A stretch of DNA of 51,990 nt from Polynucleobacter sp. 31A-FELB (GTDB taxonomy: Bacteria; Pseudomonadota; Gammaproteobacteria; Burkholderiales; Burkholderiaceae): assembly GCF_018882405.1 (NCBI RefSeq), contig NZ_JACVOO010000015.1, positions 1-51,990 of the forward strand. The letters run 5' to 3'. The notes under the pieces were generated by a model. It was not told the DNA's origin. It worked only from the letters and a program-made list of their open reading frames with translations, and did no database searches. The translations under genes were made by a program, and so were the position numbers. This document shows positions 1-8,007 of the stretch, piece by piece. Every line of letters starts with the position of its first letter. Position 1 is the first letter of the stretch.

Positions 1-64
1 GTTCAACTACCTGTTTGACTGCCTCTAACTTGAACTCTTCAGTAAACCGTCTTCTTGTACTCAT
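1..64 (-). CDS. IS3-family transposase OrfA, N-terminal fragment cut by window edge
   Basis: Reading the minus strand from the ATG at 64-62 gives MSTRRRFTEEFKLEAVKQVV, the classic opening of the helix-turn-helix OrfA of IS3-family elements. A strong ribosome-binding site (AGGAGGT) lies a few bases upstream, at about 68-75. OrfA binds the inverted repeats and, by programmed frameshift with OrfB, forms the DDE transposase. Only 21 codons are inside the window, so neither completeness nor the IS subgroup can be judged. Confidence 0.85.
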   Translation of the reverse strand, partial: MSTRRRFTEEFKLEAVKQVVE

Positions 65-120
65 GACACACCTCCTAATAGACTAAATATTAGGCTAGAA
101 AGTGTCTATAGAAGTGGTAG
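1..120 (-). mobile_element. IS3-family insertion sequence, end of element (partial)
   Basis: The first ~65 bases are the 5' end of an IS3-type orfA on the minus strand. The bases between it and livH should therefore contain the terminal inverted repeat of the element. The exact end cannot be fixed because the other terminus is outside the window; it probably lies between about 90 and 125. The element sits immediately upstream of the liv operon and its transposase points away from it. Confidence 0.6.
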
Positions 121-145
121 CGATTCATTCTTTTAGGCCAAAAAA

Positions 146-1024
146 ATGGACATGCTTGCACAAATCCTCTCAAGCGGTATCGCGGTGGGGATGATCTATG
201 CGGTAATCGCTTTCGGTTTCCAGCTAACTTTTGCCACATCAGGCACTTTGAACTTCGGTCAAGGTGAAGCGCTGATGTTAGGTGCTCTCGTAGGTTTAAC
301 CTGCGTAGACACTTTTGGCATGAACTATTGGGTCATGATTCCCGTAGTTTGCTTATTTGGAATGTTGCAGGGTGGCTTTGTTGAGCTCATCGGTGTGCGT
401 CCAGCTATCAAAATTAAATCTGAGTTTGGTTGGATTATGTCCACCATTGCGCTCGGTATTATTTTCAAGAACGTAGCTGAAAATATCTGGGGTCGTGATG
501 CATTGCCATTCCCATCACCATTGCCAATGGAGCCAATGGAATTCCTCGGGGCAAACATTTTGCCAATGGAAATTTTGGTAGTGGTTGGTGCTTTAGTAAT
601 GATGATGTTGGTAGAATTTTTTAACCGTAAAACAATTTACGGTAAAGCGGTGGTTGCAACTGCAAACGATCGCGATGCAGCAGGTTTGATGGGTATCAAC
701 ACCAGCGTGGTGATTACCTTCTCTTATGCGCTTTCTTCCTTAACTGCAGCGTTTGCCGGCGTATTGATTGCACCGTTGACATTGACTGGCGCAAGTATGG
801 GTGGCGCCTTGGGTTTAAAGGCTTTTGCGGTAGCGATTATTGGCGGCCTATCAAGCGGTATGGGAATCATTGTGGGTGGTTTGATTCTGGGTATCGTTGA
901 GACTGCAACCGGTTTCTATATTTCTACTGGCTATAAAGATGTGCCAGGTTTGATCTTGCTCTTGCTAGTGCTTGCATACAAACCATCTGGCCTCTTTGGT
1001 AAATCTGCAATTAAGAAAGTTTAA
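146..1024 (+). CDS. livH: Branched-chain amino acid-type ABC transporter permease LivH
   Basis: A 292-residue inner-membrane permease of the LivH/BPD_transp_2 family, hydrophobic throughout, with about eight predicted membrane segments. The early LNFGQGEALMLG segment and the late GLKAFAVAIIGGLSS segment (the loop that couples to the ATPases) are typical. It forms the channel with LivM and is driven by LivG and LivF. The stop overlaps the start of the next gene (1024), showing translational coupling. The family imports leucine/isoleucine/valine, but relatives move urea, amides or aromatic compounds, and the substrate cannot be read here. No periplasmic binding-protein gene is present in the window, and an IS element lies within about 80 bp upstream. 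Confidence 0.9.
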   Translation: MDMLAQILSSGIAVGMIYAVIAFGFQLTFATSGTLNFGQGEALMLGALVGLTCVDTFGMNYWVMIPVVCLFGMLQGGFVELIGVRPAIKIKSEFGWIMSTIALGIIFKNVAENIWGRDALPFPSPLPMEPMEFLGANILPMEILVVVGALVMMMLVEFFNRKTIYGKAVVATANDRDAAGLMGINTSVVITFSYALSSLTAAFAGVLIAPLTLTGASMGGALGLKAFAVAIIGGLSSGMGIIVGGLILGIVETATGFYISTGYKDVPGLILLLLVLAYKPSGLFGKSAIKKV

Positions 1025-2952
1025 TGATGAAGAAGTCCCTAATACCTCTATTAATTGCGATCGCGGCACTCTTTACCCTGCCGTTATTTATTCACAATCC
1101 TTATTACATTCACTTAGTTGAAACCATTCTGATCTACACCATTTTGTTATTTGGTTTGGATATCGTGGTGGGTTATGTTGGTCAGGTTTCCTTAGGTCAC
1201 GCAGCGCTGTTTGGTATCGGTTCATATACCGCTGGTGTTCTGTACTTCCACTTTGGTTGGACTATCTGGGGAACACTGCCAGCATCTATCGTGGTGACTT
1301 CCATCTTCGGCGGTATCTTGGCATTGCCAGCATTGAAGGTAATCGGACCTTATTTGGCGATGGTGACCTTGGCTTTTGGAACGATTGCACAGATTCTCAT
1401 TAACGAGATGACTTGGTTGACTGAAGGCCCATTGGGTATCAAGATCCCTAAGCCTGACTTAATGGGCGTGCCTATGACGAAGGCAGAGTACTTCTGGATG
1501 GTTGGCATTATCTTGATTGTCTCCATGATCATCGTGGATCGTTTTGTGAAATCCCAAATTGGTCGTGCATTTGAGGCATTGCGTGACAGCCCAATTGCTT
1601 GTGACTGTATGGGCGTGTCCGTATACCGCTTTAAAGTGATTGCGTTTGTGATAAGTGCCGGCTTTGCTGGTTTAGCTGGTTGCTTGTATGCCTACTCAGA
1701 GCAATATATTTCACCAAACACTTACAACAACGAACTTGCTGTGTTGTTCTTGTTGGGCATCATCATGGGTGGACGTAAGTCACGCCTTGGCGCTGTCATT
1801 GGTGCGGCCATTATTGTGTTGTTGCCAAAACTCTTGGACGACATCTTCTTATTCCGTATCGTTGCTTCGATCATCGCAGTTGTAGTGGTGGTTGGTGCTG
1901 CAATGGCATTGTCGAAAAAAGTCACAACACTACGACGTGTGTCAGTTCCTATCGCTGGTGTAGTTGGCTTGGCAGCATTCTCATTCTGGCTCAATAGTAT
2001 CTCCGATTGGCGCTTGAGTATTTTCGGCTTCATGATTTTGTTGGTGGTGTACTACTTGCAAAACGGTATTGTTGGTTTTGCGAAGAGCTTCTACCAATCT
2101 ATTGCTGGTAAGGCCAAAACGACTCGTGGTGGTGATGCTGAGGTGGTGGATGATTCCATCAGCTTTATCAGTAAAGTCAGCGATCAAAATACCGGTGCTG
2201 AGCTCTTGAAGGTTGATTCTGTATTGATGCAGTTCGGTGGCTTAAAAGCTTTGAACAATGTTGATCTGAGCATCAAGCGCGGCACTATTCATGGTTTGAT
2301 CGGTCCTAACGGTTCCGGTAAGAGCACGATGATGAACGTGTTGACAGGTATTTACGTGCCTACAGCCGGCAACGTTCTCTATGCTGGTCAAAGCGTAGTG
2401 GGTCGTACATCTTCAGACATCGCACTTTCTGGTATCGCACGTACTTTCCAAAACGTTCAACTCTTCGGTGAAATGACAGCAATCCAAAACATTTTGGTTG
2501 GCCTGCACCACACCTTCAAATCAAACATGGTGGAGATTGCCTTAAATCTGCCGCGTTACAAGAAAGAAGAAGCTGAAGCGCATGCTCGTGCAATGGCTCT
2601 CCTGAAGTTTGTTGGTTTGGATGACCTGGCAAATGAAGAAGCGCGTAACTTGCCATACGGTAAGCAACGTCTCTTGGAGATTGCTCGCGCCTTGGCTTTG
2701 GATCCAGAACTGCTCTTATTGGATGAGCCAGCTGCTGGTTTGACAGCTCCTGACATTAAAGAACTCTTGCGCATTATTCGTAAGATCCGCGATAGCGGTA
2801 TTACCTTCATCCTGATTGAGCATCACATGGATGTGGTGATGTCAGTCTGCGATACCGTTTCTGTATTGGACTTCGGTCAGAAGATTGCAGAAGGTAAACC
2901 AGCTGAAGTTCAGGCAGACGAGAAGGTGATTCATGCCTACTTGGGTACTTAA
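1024..2952 (+). CDS. LivM-LivG fusion: ABC permease with C-terminal ATPase domain
   Basis: A 642-residue fusion. Residues ~1-320 form a LivM-type permease (YVGQVSLGHAALFGIGSY near the N-terminus, then many membrane helices). Some 70-90 residues of linker with two further hydrophobic stretches follow, and residues ~395-642 are a LivG-type ATPase. Walker A GPNGSGKS is at 427-434, the signature LPYGKQR near 543 and Walker B LLLLDEP near 563. The C-terminal AEGKPAEVQ...AYLGT is a LivG ending. LivM and LivG are separate proteins in E. coli; fused forms are known in beta-proteobacteria. It pairs with LivH upstream and LivF downstream (31-bp gap). The signature glycine-glycine is replaced by YG, as is common in LivG. 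Confidence 0.88.
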   Translation: MMKKSLIPLLIAIAALFTLPLFIHNPYYIHLVETILIYTILLFGLDIVVGYVGQVSLGHAALFGIGSYTAGVLYFHFGWTIWGTLPASIVVTSIFGGILALPALKVIGPYLAMVTLAFGTIAQILINEMTWLTEGPLGIKIPKPDLMGVPMTKAEYFWMVGIILIVSMIIVDRFVKSQIGRAFEALRDSPIACDCMGVSVYRFKVIAFVISAGFAGLAGCLYAYSEQYISPNTYNNELAVLFLLGIIMGGRKSRLGAVIGAAIIVLLPKLLDDIFLFRIVASIIAVVVVVGAAMALSKKVTTLRRVSVPIAGVVGLAAFSFWLNSISDWRLSIFGFMILLVVYYLQNGIVGFAKSFYQSIAGKAKTTRGGDAEVVDDSISFISKVSDQNTGAELLKVDSVLMQFGGLKALNNVDLSIKRGTIHGLIGPNGSGKSTMMNVLTGIYVPTAGNVLYAGQSVVGRTSSDIALSGIARTFQNVQLFGEMTAIQNILVGLHHTFKSNMVEIALNLPRYKKEEAEAHARAMALLKFVGLDDLANEEARNLPYGKQRLLEIARALALDPELLLLDEPAAGLTAPDIKELLRIIRKIRDSGITFILIEHHMDVVMSVCDTVSVLDFGQKIAEGKPAEVQADEKVIHAYLGT

Positions 2953-2983
2953 TCACTAGAACCATATTGAATCGGTAAATACC

Positions 2984-3712
2984 ATGTTATCTATTAAGAA
3001 TCTTGAAGCAGGCTACGGCAAAGTAAAAGTTCTGCACGGCATCAATATTGATGTCCCTAAAGGACAAGTCATTACTTTGATCGGGTCAAACGGCGCCGGT
3101 AAAACAACAACCATGCGTGCTATCACCGGCATGATTAAGCCAACGGGTGGCGAAGTAACCTTGGGTGGCGAAAAAATTGATGGTTACGACTCTCATAAAA
3201 TCGCCCGCTTAGGTTTGGCTCATAGCCCAGAAGGTCGTCGTGTGTTTACGACTATGTCAGTCAATGACAACCTCTTGTTAGGCGCATTTCCACGCTTTAC
3301 AGGTAGCCGTCCAAAAGGTGACATCAAGAACGATCTAGAGCGCGCTCTCGAAATGTTCCCTCGCTTAAAAGAGCGTCGCAACCAATTGGCTGGAACATTG
3401 TCAGGTGGCGAGCAGCAGATGTTGGCGATGGCCCGTGCCGTGATGCTCAATCCAGAGATTATTCTCTTGGATGAACCATCAATGGGCCTTGCACCAATTT
3501 TGGTTGAGGAAGTATTTAAGATTATTTCTAACCTCAAATCTCAAGGTGTGACGATGTTATTGGTTGAGCAGTTTGCTGCTGCAGCCCTGAACGTTGCTGA
3601 CTATGGTTATGTGCTCGAGAATGGCAAGATTGCTACTCATGGTCCAGCCGACAAATTGATGCATGATCCAGCTGTGAAAGCAGCTTACTTGGGTGGTGCT
3701 GGCGGTCACTAA
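2984..3712 (+). CDS. livF: Branched-chain amino acid-type ABC transporter ATP-binding protein LivF
   Basis: A 242-residue cytoplasmic ATPase. Walker A GSNGAGKT is at 34-41, the ABC signature LSGGEQQ at 139-145, Walker B IILLDEP at 159-165 and the switch His region VEQ near 195. The SPEGRRVF segment (~81-88) is characteristic of LivF as opposed to LivG. It completes a transporter of LivH, LivM-LivG and LivF, and it is the last gene before a strong terminator. The absence of a substrate-binding protein gene means the ligand must be supplied from elsewhere or from beyond the IS. Confidence 0.9.
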   Translation: MLSIKNLEAGYGKVKVLHGINIDVPKGQVITLIGSNGAGKTTTMRAITGMIKPTGGEVTLGGEKIDGYDSHKIARLGLAHSPEGRRVFTTMSVNDNLLLGAFPRFTGSRPKGDIKNDLERALEMFPRLKERRNQLAGTLSGGEQQMLAMARAVMLNPEIILLDEPSMGLAPILVEEVFKIISNLKSQGVTMLLVEQFAAAALNVADYGYVLENGKIATHGPADKLMHDPAVKAAYLGGAGGH

Positions 3713-3735
3713 GATTTAGTTGTGTCCTGATTGTT

Positions 3736-3762
3736 AAAAAGCCCTCGAAAGAGGGCTTTTTC
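3736..3762 (+). terminator. Intrinsic terminator after livF (probably bidirectional)
   Basis: AAAAAGCCCTC-gaaa-GAGGGCTTTTT is a perfect stem with A and T tracts on both sides. It ends the liv operon and can also serve the leftward gene whose stop is at 3793. Confidence 0.9.
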
Positions 3763-3792
3763 TATTGGGGTGCAATCAAACTACTTGCCAAA

Positions 3793-4353
3793 CTAATTCT
3801 GAAGCAGTGAGATCGCCTCTCTAATGAGTAGGGCGCGATAACCCATATACATAGCGACACCTACAAAACCAATCAGAAATAACTTAGGTACTAATGCACC
3901 CTCAGCCACTAGTTCTGAGTTGAGAAGCCCTAGGGCAACAACTAAGAAGAATAGGGCGCCCAGGCCCAAGACAATCCAATTCTCATGCTTGCTCACTTGT
4001 TGAGTCTGATTAGCATAAGCAAGCACCTGAAAGCCATTGCCTTTTTGGTAGCCTGAGACTGTCATGGTATCGCCATCACTCACCACCATAGGCGTTGAGA
4101 ATTTGGCTTCAATAGCGCGGTCACCTAAAGTAAATTTGGATATAAAGAAGCGCTGGTAATACACCGAAGAATGATCATGAGTAGGCTTTTCAGGATTTAC
4201 ATATTCCAGAAGCTCATTATTGAGATTGCTGACCGTTCCGGAAATGGTGGCCACGGAGCTAGTTAGAAAAGCGCTGGGTTTCAGAGTCATGAGTAGAGCT
4301 CCCATCAGTGCGAGGGAAAAAATAAGAAGAAAAGATAGAAGCGGTCGTTTCAC
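3793..4353 (-). CDS. Hypothetical membrane protein downstream of TauE
   Basis: A 186-residue protein of unrecognised family. It has an N-terminal hydrophobic segment (~5-25), an extracytoplasmic domain of about 95 residues, then two membrane helices (~125-145 and ~155-175). The middle domain holds short beta-like stretches (VVSDGDTMTVSGYQKGNGFQVLAY) resembling a small OB-like barrel; this is only an impression. Its ATG overlaps the stop of the TauE/SafE gene by 4 bases, so the two are translationally coupled. This suggests an accessory role in the same export or sulfur-stress function. No enzymatic motif is visible. Confidence 0.6.
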   Translation of the reverse strand: MKRPLLSFLLIFSLALMGALLMTLKPSAFLTSSVATISGTVSNLNNELLEYVNPEKPTHDHSSVYYQRFFISKFTLGDRAIEAKFSTPMVVSDGDTMTVSGYQKGNGFQVLAYANQTQQVSKHENWIVLGLGALFFLVVALGLLNSELVAEGALVPKLFLIGFVGVAMYMGYRALLIREAISLLQN

Positions 4354-5174
4354 AGATTCAAAGTTAGCACACCTTTAATGAGTAGGCTAATTGCAATCGT
4401 TAAAGTGAAGATCGAGAAGATGAGTTGAGTATGCGGACCACTTAACTTTTTCCCCAGGAGGAGTCCAATCAATAGCCCCCCTAAAGCTGCCAGCGAAAAT
4501 GGCGCTGCCACCAATACGTTAAGACCGCCAGAAGCTGCTGAGAAAATCGCACCTCCACCAGTGATGATGGCAAGAACCCCGAGTGAGGTAGCAACAATCG
4601 ATTTGATTGGTAAATCGGTATAGCGTTTTAAGGCGGGGACGATTATGAAGCCGCCACCAACACCGAGTAATCCAGATAAGAAGCCAGCGATACTGCCGGC
4701 AAACATTAATGCGCGTGCGCAGGGCAGGGTCCACTGGAGTTTTCCAATGGCTGGGTTAATTAGGCAAGGGGGTGGCTTTCTGTTTTCTTCGGGCACACCA
4801 TTAATTTGATTACGGGCTTGACTCAATAAGCGTACGGCTACGTATAAGAGAATCAAGCTAAACAGAATCTGTAGTGGTGCATTCGGGATCCGTGGGGCAA
4901 GCCAAAGGCCTAGGGGGGATAGCGCCAAACCGAAGAGAGCCATGAACCCTGCTGCTTTGTAGCGCAAGATTTTATTTCTCAGTCCCAGAATGGCCCCAAT
5001 ACTTGAAGCTAAGGCAACGGCACAGAGTGCAATCGGAGCTGCCTCTGCAATAGGAAGGCCCAGAAAGAAGACTAGCAAGGGAACTGACAAAATACCGCCC
5101 CCAGCGCCAGTGAGGCCCATAAGTACGCCTACTAGGATTCCTAGTGCTGGGCTGATAAGGGTTGAATAGTCCAT
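4350..5174 (-). CDS. TauE/SafE family sulfite/anion exporter
   Basis: A 274-residue polytopic membrane protein with two homologous halves. The glycine-rich GVLMGLTGAGGGILSVPLL near residues 16-34 recurs as FLSGLLGVGGGFIIVPAL near 165-182, diagnostic for TauE/SafE. The family moves sulfite, sulfoacetate or related organosulfur anions. It is divergent from a persulfide dioxygenase/BigR-type operon across only 66 bp. Because persulfide dioxygenase makes sulfite, export of sulfite is the natural inference, and the shared AT-rich intergenic operator fits co-regulation. The downstream membrane protein overlaps it by 4 bases. Confidence 0.85.
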   Translation of the reverse strand: MDYSTLISPALGILVGVLMGLTGAGGGILSVPLLVFFLGLPIAEAAPIALCAVALASSIGAILGLRNKILRYKAAGFMALFGLALSPLGLWLAPRIPNAPLQILFSLILLYVAVRLLSQARNQINGVPEENRKPPPCLINPAIGKLQWTLPCARALMFAGSIAGFLSGLLGVGGGFIIVPALKRYTDLPIKSIVATSLGVLAIITGGGAIFSAASGGLNVLVAAPFSLAALGGLLIGLLLGKKLSGPHTQLIFSIFTLTIAISLLIKGVLTLNL

Positions 5175-5192
5175 TGCAATTTATTTTAGATT

Positions 5193-5220
5193 AATATAGT
5201 ATATAAATATATATAATATT
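5193..5220. promoter_or_regulatory. Candidate BigR/SqrR-type operator between tauE and persulfide dioxygenase
   Basis: A 28-bp near-palindrome: AATATAGTATATA, two central A, then TATATATAATATT, with 11 of 13 positions paired. It lies in the divergent promoter region and could be bound by the ArsR-type repressor encoded at 6121. AT-rich inverted repeats are known operators of BigR proteins. Low complexity makes chance symmetry possible. Confidence 0.5.
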
Positions 5221-5240
5221 TATTCAATTGAAAGAATAAC

Positions 5241-6113
5241 GTGACCACACAGCAAACCCCGCTAATCAAGGACTTTTTTGATCCAGAGACCTGGACCTAT
5301 ACCTATGTGGTCTATCAAGGTGATGCTAGCCCATGCGTCATCATCGATTCGGTGATGAACTACGATCCTAAATCAGGCAGAACTAGCACCAAGTCAGCTG
5401 ATGAGGTCATTGCTTTCGTTAAGGAGCACAAGCTTCAGATCAGTTGGATTTTGGAGACCCATGCCCATGCAGACCATTTAACTGCTGCCCCTTACTTGCA
5501 AAGTCATCTGGGTGGCAAGCTGGTAATTGGAGATCACATCAAAAACGTACAGACGGTATTTAAAGGCGTATTCAATCTAGATGATCGCTTTAAAGCTGAC
5601 GGTGCCCAGTTTGACCACTTGCTAAAAGAGGATGAGTCACTCGCATTTGGAAATCTTTCCTTGAAAGCACTTTTTGTACCCGGACATACCCCTGCCTGCA
5701 TGGCTTATGAAATCGGTGATGCAATCTTTGTGGGCGATACCTTGTTTATGCCGGATGTAGGTACGGCTCGCTGTGACTTTCCTGGTGGTGATGCGAAGAC
5801 ACTCTATCGCTCGATTCAGAAGATCTTGTCTTACCCTGGTCAGACCAAGCTATATATGTGCCATGACTACCCACCAAATGGACGTCCAGCTATGGGCATG
5901 ACTACCGTTGCTGATGAGAAGGCTAACAATATTCACGTGCACGATGGTGTTACTGAGGATCAATTTGTGCAGATGCGTACAGCGCGAGATAAAACCTTGG
6001 AAATGCCAACATTAATTTTGCCTTCTATTCAGGTGAATATTCGGGCTGGGCATTTTCCTGAGCCAGATGCCAATGGCGTTGCGTATCTAAAAATTCCTTT
6101 AAACGCACTTTAA
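5241..6113 (+). CDS. Persulfide dioxygenase-type MBL-fold hydrolase (Blh/ETHE1-like)
   Basis: A 290-residue cytoplasmic metallo-beta-lactamase-fold protein with a GTG start preceded by GAAAGA. Metal ligands are in THAHADH (H74, H76, D78, H79), with H149 in VPGHTP and D166 in VGDTLF. The later segment GTARCDFPGGDA is typical of the ETHE1/Blh sulfur dioxygenase branch. Members oxidise glutathione persulfide to sulfite with a mononuclear iron. Eight bases downstream is an ArsR regulator with the redox-cysteine spacing of BigR, the same arrangement as the biofilm-growth-associated blh-bigR operon. This strongly supports a role in sulfide/persulfide detoxification. Confidence 0.85.
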   Translation: MTTQQTPLIKDFFDPETWTYTYVVYQGDASPCVIIDSVMNYDPKSGRTSTKSADEVIAFVKEHKLQISWILETHAHADHLTAAPYLQSHLGGKLVIGDHIKNVQTVFKGVFNLDDRFKADGAQFDHLLKEDESLAFGNLSLKALFVPGHTPACMAYEIGDAIFVGDTLFMPDVGTARCDFPGGDAKTLYRSIQKILSYPGQTKLYMCHDYPPNGRPAMGMTTVADEKANNIHVHDGVTEDQFVQMRTARDKTLEMPTLILPSIQVNIRAGHFPEPDANGVAYLKIPLNAL

Positions 6114-6120
6114 TCGAGGG

Positions 6121-6444
6121 ATGACAATGAATATGTCTATCTCTAAGGCGGAGTTAAAAAAGATGCAGTCATCGGCTGATGATGCATGCAAACTCATGAA
6201 GGTCTTATCTAACCGCGATCGCATGATGCTCTTATGTGAAATCGGTCAAGCCGAAAAGTGCGTTGGCGAGCTAGAAGCAGCATTAGATTTGCATCAACCA
6301 ACCCTCTCCCAGCAGCTCACCGTATTGCGCAAGGAAAAGCTGGTCAAAACACGTAGAGAGGGTAAGCAAATTTATTACTCTCTCTCAAGTCAGGTTGCTG
6401 TAGCAGTCATGAGCTTGCTATATAAGCACTACTGTAAGAAGTAA
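6121..6444 (+). CDS. ArsR-family persulfide-sensing repressor (BigR/SqrR-like)
   Basis: A 107-residue winged-helix regulator. The recognition helix region HQPTLSQQLTVLRKEKLVKTRREGKQ is typical of the ArsR family. Cys39 and Cys105 are exactly 66 residues apart, the spacing of the reactive pair in BigR (C42/C108) and SqrR (C41/C107), which form a tetrasulfide bridge and release DNA. A further Cys47 and Cys23 are present. The ribosome-binding GAGGG lies directly before the first ATG, so the second ATG (6127) is an equally likely start; the Cys spacing is unaffected. It probably represses its own operon and the divergent tauE. Confidence 0.85.
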   Translation: MTMNMSISKAELKKMQSSADDACKLMKVLSNRDRMMLLCEIGQAEKCVGELEAALDLHQPTLSQQLTVLRKEKLVKTRREGKQIYYSLSSQVAVAVMSLLYKHYCKK

Positions 6445-6483
6445 TTTAAAGAATTATTTAATCGTTTTTAAAAGGAGTTCAAT

Positions 6484-6696
6484 ATGAAATGTAACGTCGG
6501 TGGTATCGATCGTATTTTAAGAATCTCGGTAGGCATTGTGCTGGTTGCGCTTGCAGCTAACGGCATCGTAGGCTGGTGGGGCTGGCTTGGATTAATTCCA
6601 TTGGCTACGGGTATTTTCCGTTTCTGCCCAGCTTACCCATTATTGGGAATTAATTCTTGCGGAACTTCATGCGGTAAAGATTCTTGCTGTAAGTAA
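6484..6696 (+). CDS. DUF2892 (YgaP-like transmembrane) protein
   Basis: A 70-residue protein that starts MKCNVGGIDRILRISVGIVL, the hallmark of the DUF2892 family. It has two membrane helices (~13-30 and ~32-50), an FRFCPAYPLLGINSC motif and a Cys-rich tail (CGTSCGKDSCC). The family occurs as the membrane anchor of rhodanese YgaP and as a stand-alone member of sulfur-detoxification operons. It is preceded by a good AAGGAG site and is third in the BigR-type operon. Seven cysteines in 70 residues suggest handling of sulfane sulfur or metals; this last point is inference. Confidence 0.8.
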   Translation: MKCNVGGIDRILRISVGIVLVALAANGIVGWWGWLGLIPLATGIFRFCPAYPLLGINSCGTSCGKDSCCK

Positions 6697-6714
6697 GTTT
6701 TCTAATATTTGACT

Positions 6715-6748
6715 AAAGCGCGTTGAGAGATAAACCTCAACGCGCTTT
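6715..6748. terminator. Terminator after the persulfide operon
   Basis: AAAGCGCGTTGAG and CTCAACGCGCTTT form a perfect 13-bp stem around an 8-nt loop. It overlaps the last 12 bases of the convergent gene at 6737 and can serve both directions. Confidence 0.85.
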
Positions 6749-7183
6749 ATTTCCATTTGGGGTGACCACTTTTTTTGTATGAACGCCGTGCAATAAAAAG
6801 ATGGCAAAGAATGCGAGACCAATCATCCAGTGGGTTGTGATGACGCTATCTCGAATTTCTTCAGGGCCGTAGTACAACAGGGCGCCTGATATCAATAATG
6901 TAGCTAAAAAAGCCAATTGGCTTAAGCCGCCCCACAGCTTCCTCTTGGACTTGAGGCCAGCCTTGAGGTGAAAGGGTAGGACTGAACCCAAAGCCATCGT
7001 AGCAATCATTGCGGCAATGCCATGCCACATCAATATTGAGTGAGCGCCCAATGCGGCGCCTTGAATATGAAATTCATGACCAAGTAAATAGGCTGTGCCG
7101 GTAAGCGAGCAACTCAACATACCAACGAGAACGAAATGTCTTTGCCATGCCGGCATCTTTCCAAGGCGACTACTATTTTTCAT
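6737..7183 (-). CDS. Four-helix His-rich membrane protein, candidate b-type cytochrome
   Basis: A 148-residue inner-membrane protein with four predicted helices (~17-38, 47-72, 84-106, 117-135). Histidines occur in or at the ends of helices: H36, H39, H48, H54, H72, H118, H132, H135. Pairs such as H48/H54 in helix 2 and H118/H132 in helix 4 could bind haem. The general look is that of DUF4405/cytochrome b561-type four-helix bundles, but I do not recognise the family with certainty. It is the last gene of a cluster with ApbE (4-bp overlap) and an FMN-binding protein, so transfer of electrons across the membrane to periplasmic flavin is a reasonable inference. Confidence 0.6.
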   Translation of the reverse strand: MKNSSRLGKMPAWQRHFVLVGMLSCSLTGTAYLLGHEFHIQGAALGAHSILMWHGIAAMIATMALGSVLPFHLKAGLKSKRKLWGGLSQLAFLATLLISGALLYYGPEEIRDSVITTHWMIGLAFFAIFLLHGVHTKKVVTPNGNKAR

Positions 7184-8007
7184 AAGGTGATGGTCTGAGG
7201 AATTTTGATCGCGTGAGCAGAGAAATGACTCAAGCAGGGATGTTGGGCGTTACCAGAAATGCTGACTACCTTTGTTAGGGCGTCGGCGTAGACGCATTCA
7301 TTGGCAATCACTGAGTAAGACTCTGAAAACTCAATATGCTCTTGATTGAGGGGGTTGACCATATAGCTTTTGGCATCAGCGTCGCGCTTTGCAAAGTAAA
7401 GGCTGCTAGTAGCAACGGCTCCTGACTTCAAGCTACCAATCTGAATTAACTCCAGAGGCTTACTTGGATTTCGGATTTGAATATCCTGAGTGCAATTTCC
7501 AAAGACGCGCATATCGCCACCAGCATTAACCGATCCAGATTGGATATCGTGAGAAAATAAGACCTCTGCTGCTTTATCAACTGCATAGCCTTTGGCAATG
7601 CCACCAAGATCAAGGCAGAGTGGAAGCTTGGATTGAACCAAGTTTGGCTCAATAAAGAGGAGATCTTCAATGCCTCCAAATGACTGACCATTCAAGCTGA
7701 TGTGCCTTGGTAGAAGACCTGCCTCTACAAGGCGATGACCAATGCCACAATTAAATATCCCTTGAGACTCAATATGAATCTCCTTGGCAATGGCCAGCAC
7801 CTCGGCCGTCCAGGAGTGAATGCGAATTGGCTCTAAACGGGATCTGGCATTAATTTGAGAAAGCTCGCTGTCAGGATCATGAAAGCCCATCAGGGATTGA
7901 ACCTGTTCAATGGCTGTAAATGCCATCTCTATTGCATGGGGTAAATGCTCTCCATCTTCAGTTGAAATTTCAACAAAGGTGCCTAAGAGTGGTTTGCAGC
8001 GAATCAT
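7180..8007 (-). CDS. apbE: FAD:protein FMN transferase ApbE
   Basis: A 275-residue ApbE-family protein that attaches FMN covalently to a Thr/Ser of target proteins, using FAD. Motifs: the N-terminal RCKPLLGTFVEI, DLGGIAKGYAVD (133-144), NAGGDMRVFG (161-170) and ADALTKV (241-247), which carries the Mg-binding Asp. It starts directly at MIRCKP without an obvious export signal, so it may act in the cytoplasm or use an unrecognised signal. It overlaps its probable substrate gene (FMN-binding protein) by 4 bases upstream and the membrane protein by 4 bases downstream, giving a tightly coupled three-gene unit. Confidence 0.88.
   Translation of the reverse strand: MIRCKPLLGTFVEISTEDGEHLPHAIEMAFTAIEQVQSLMGFHDPDSELSQINARSRLEPIRIHSWTAEVLAIAKEIHIESQGIFNCGIGHRLVEAGLLPRHISLNGQSFGGIEDLLFIEPNLVQSKLPLCLDLGGIAKGYAVDKAAEVLFSHDIQSGSVNAGGDMRVFGNCTQDIQIRNPSKPLELIQIGSLKSGAVATSSLYFAKRDADAKSYMVNPLNQEHIEFSESYSVIANECVYADALTKVVSISGNAQHPCLSHFSAHAIKIPQTITL

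Noticed and set aside
2556..2810. Open frames on the opposite strand within livM-livG and many other genes
   Set aside because: They are shadows of well-supported genes: no ribosome sites, no domain content and strong protein motifs on the other strand.
5175..5240. AT-rich run between tauE and the dioxygenase as a replication origin or IHF-type element
   Set aside because: Only 66 bp, no DnaA boxes, and position between divergent genes of one pathway fits a shared operator and promoters.
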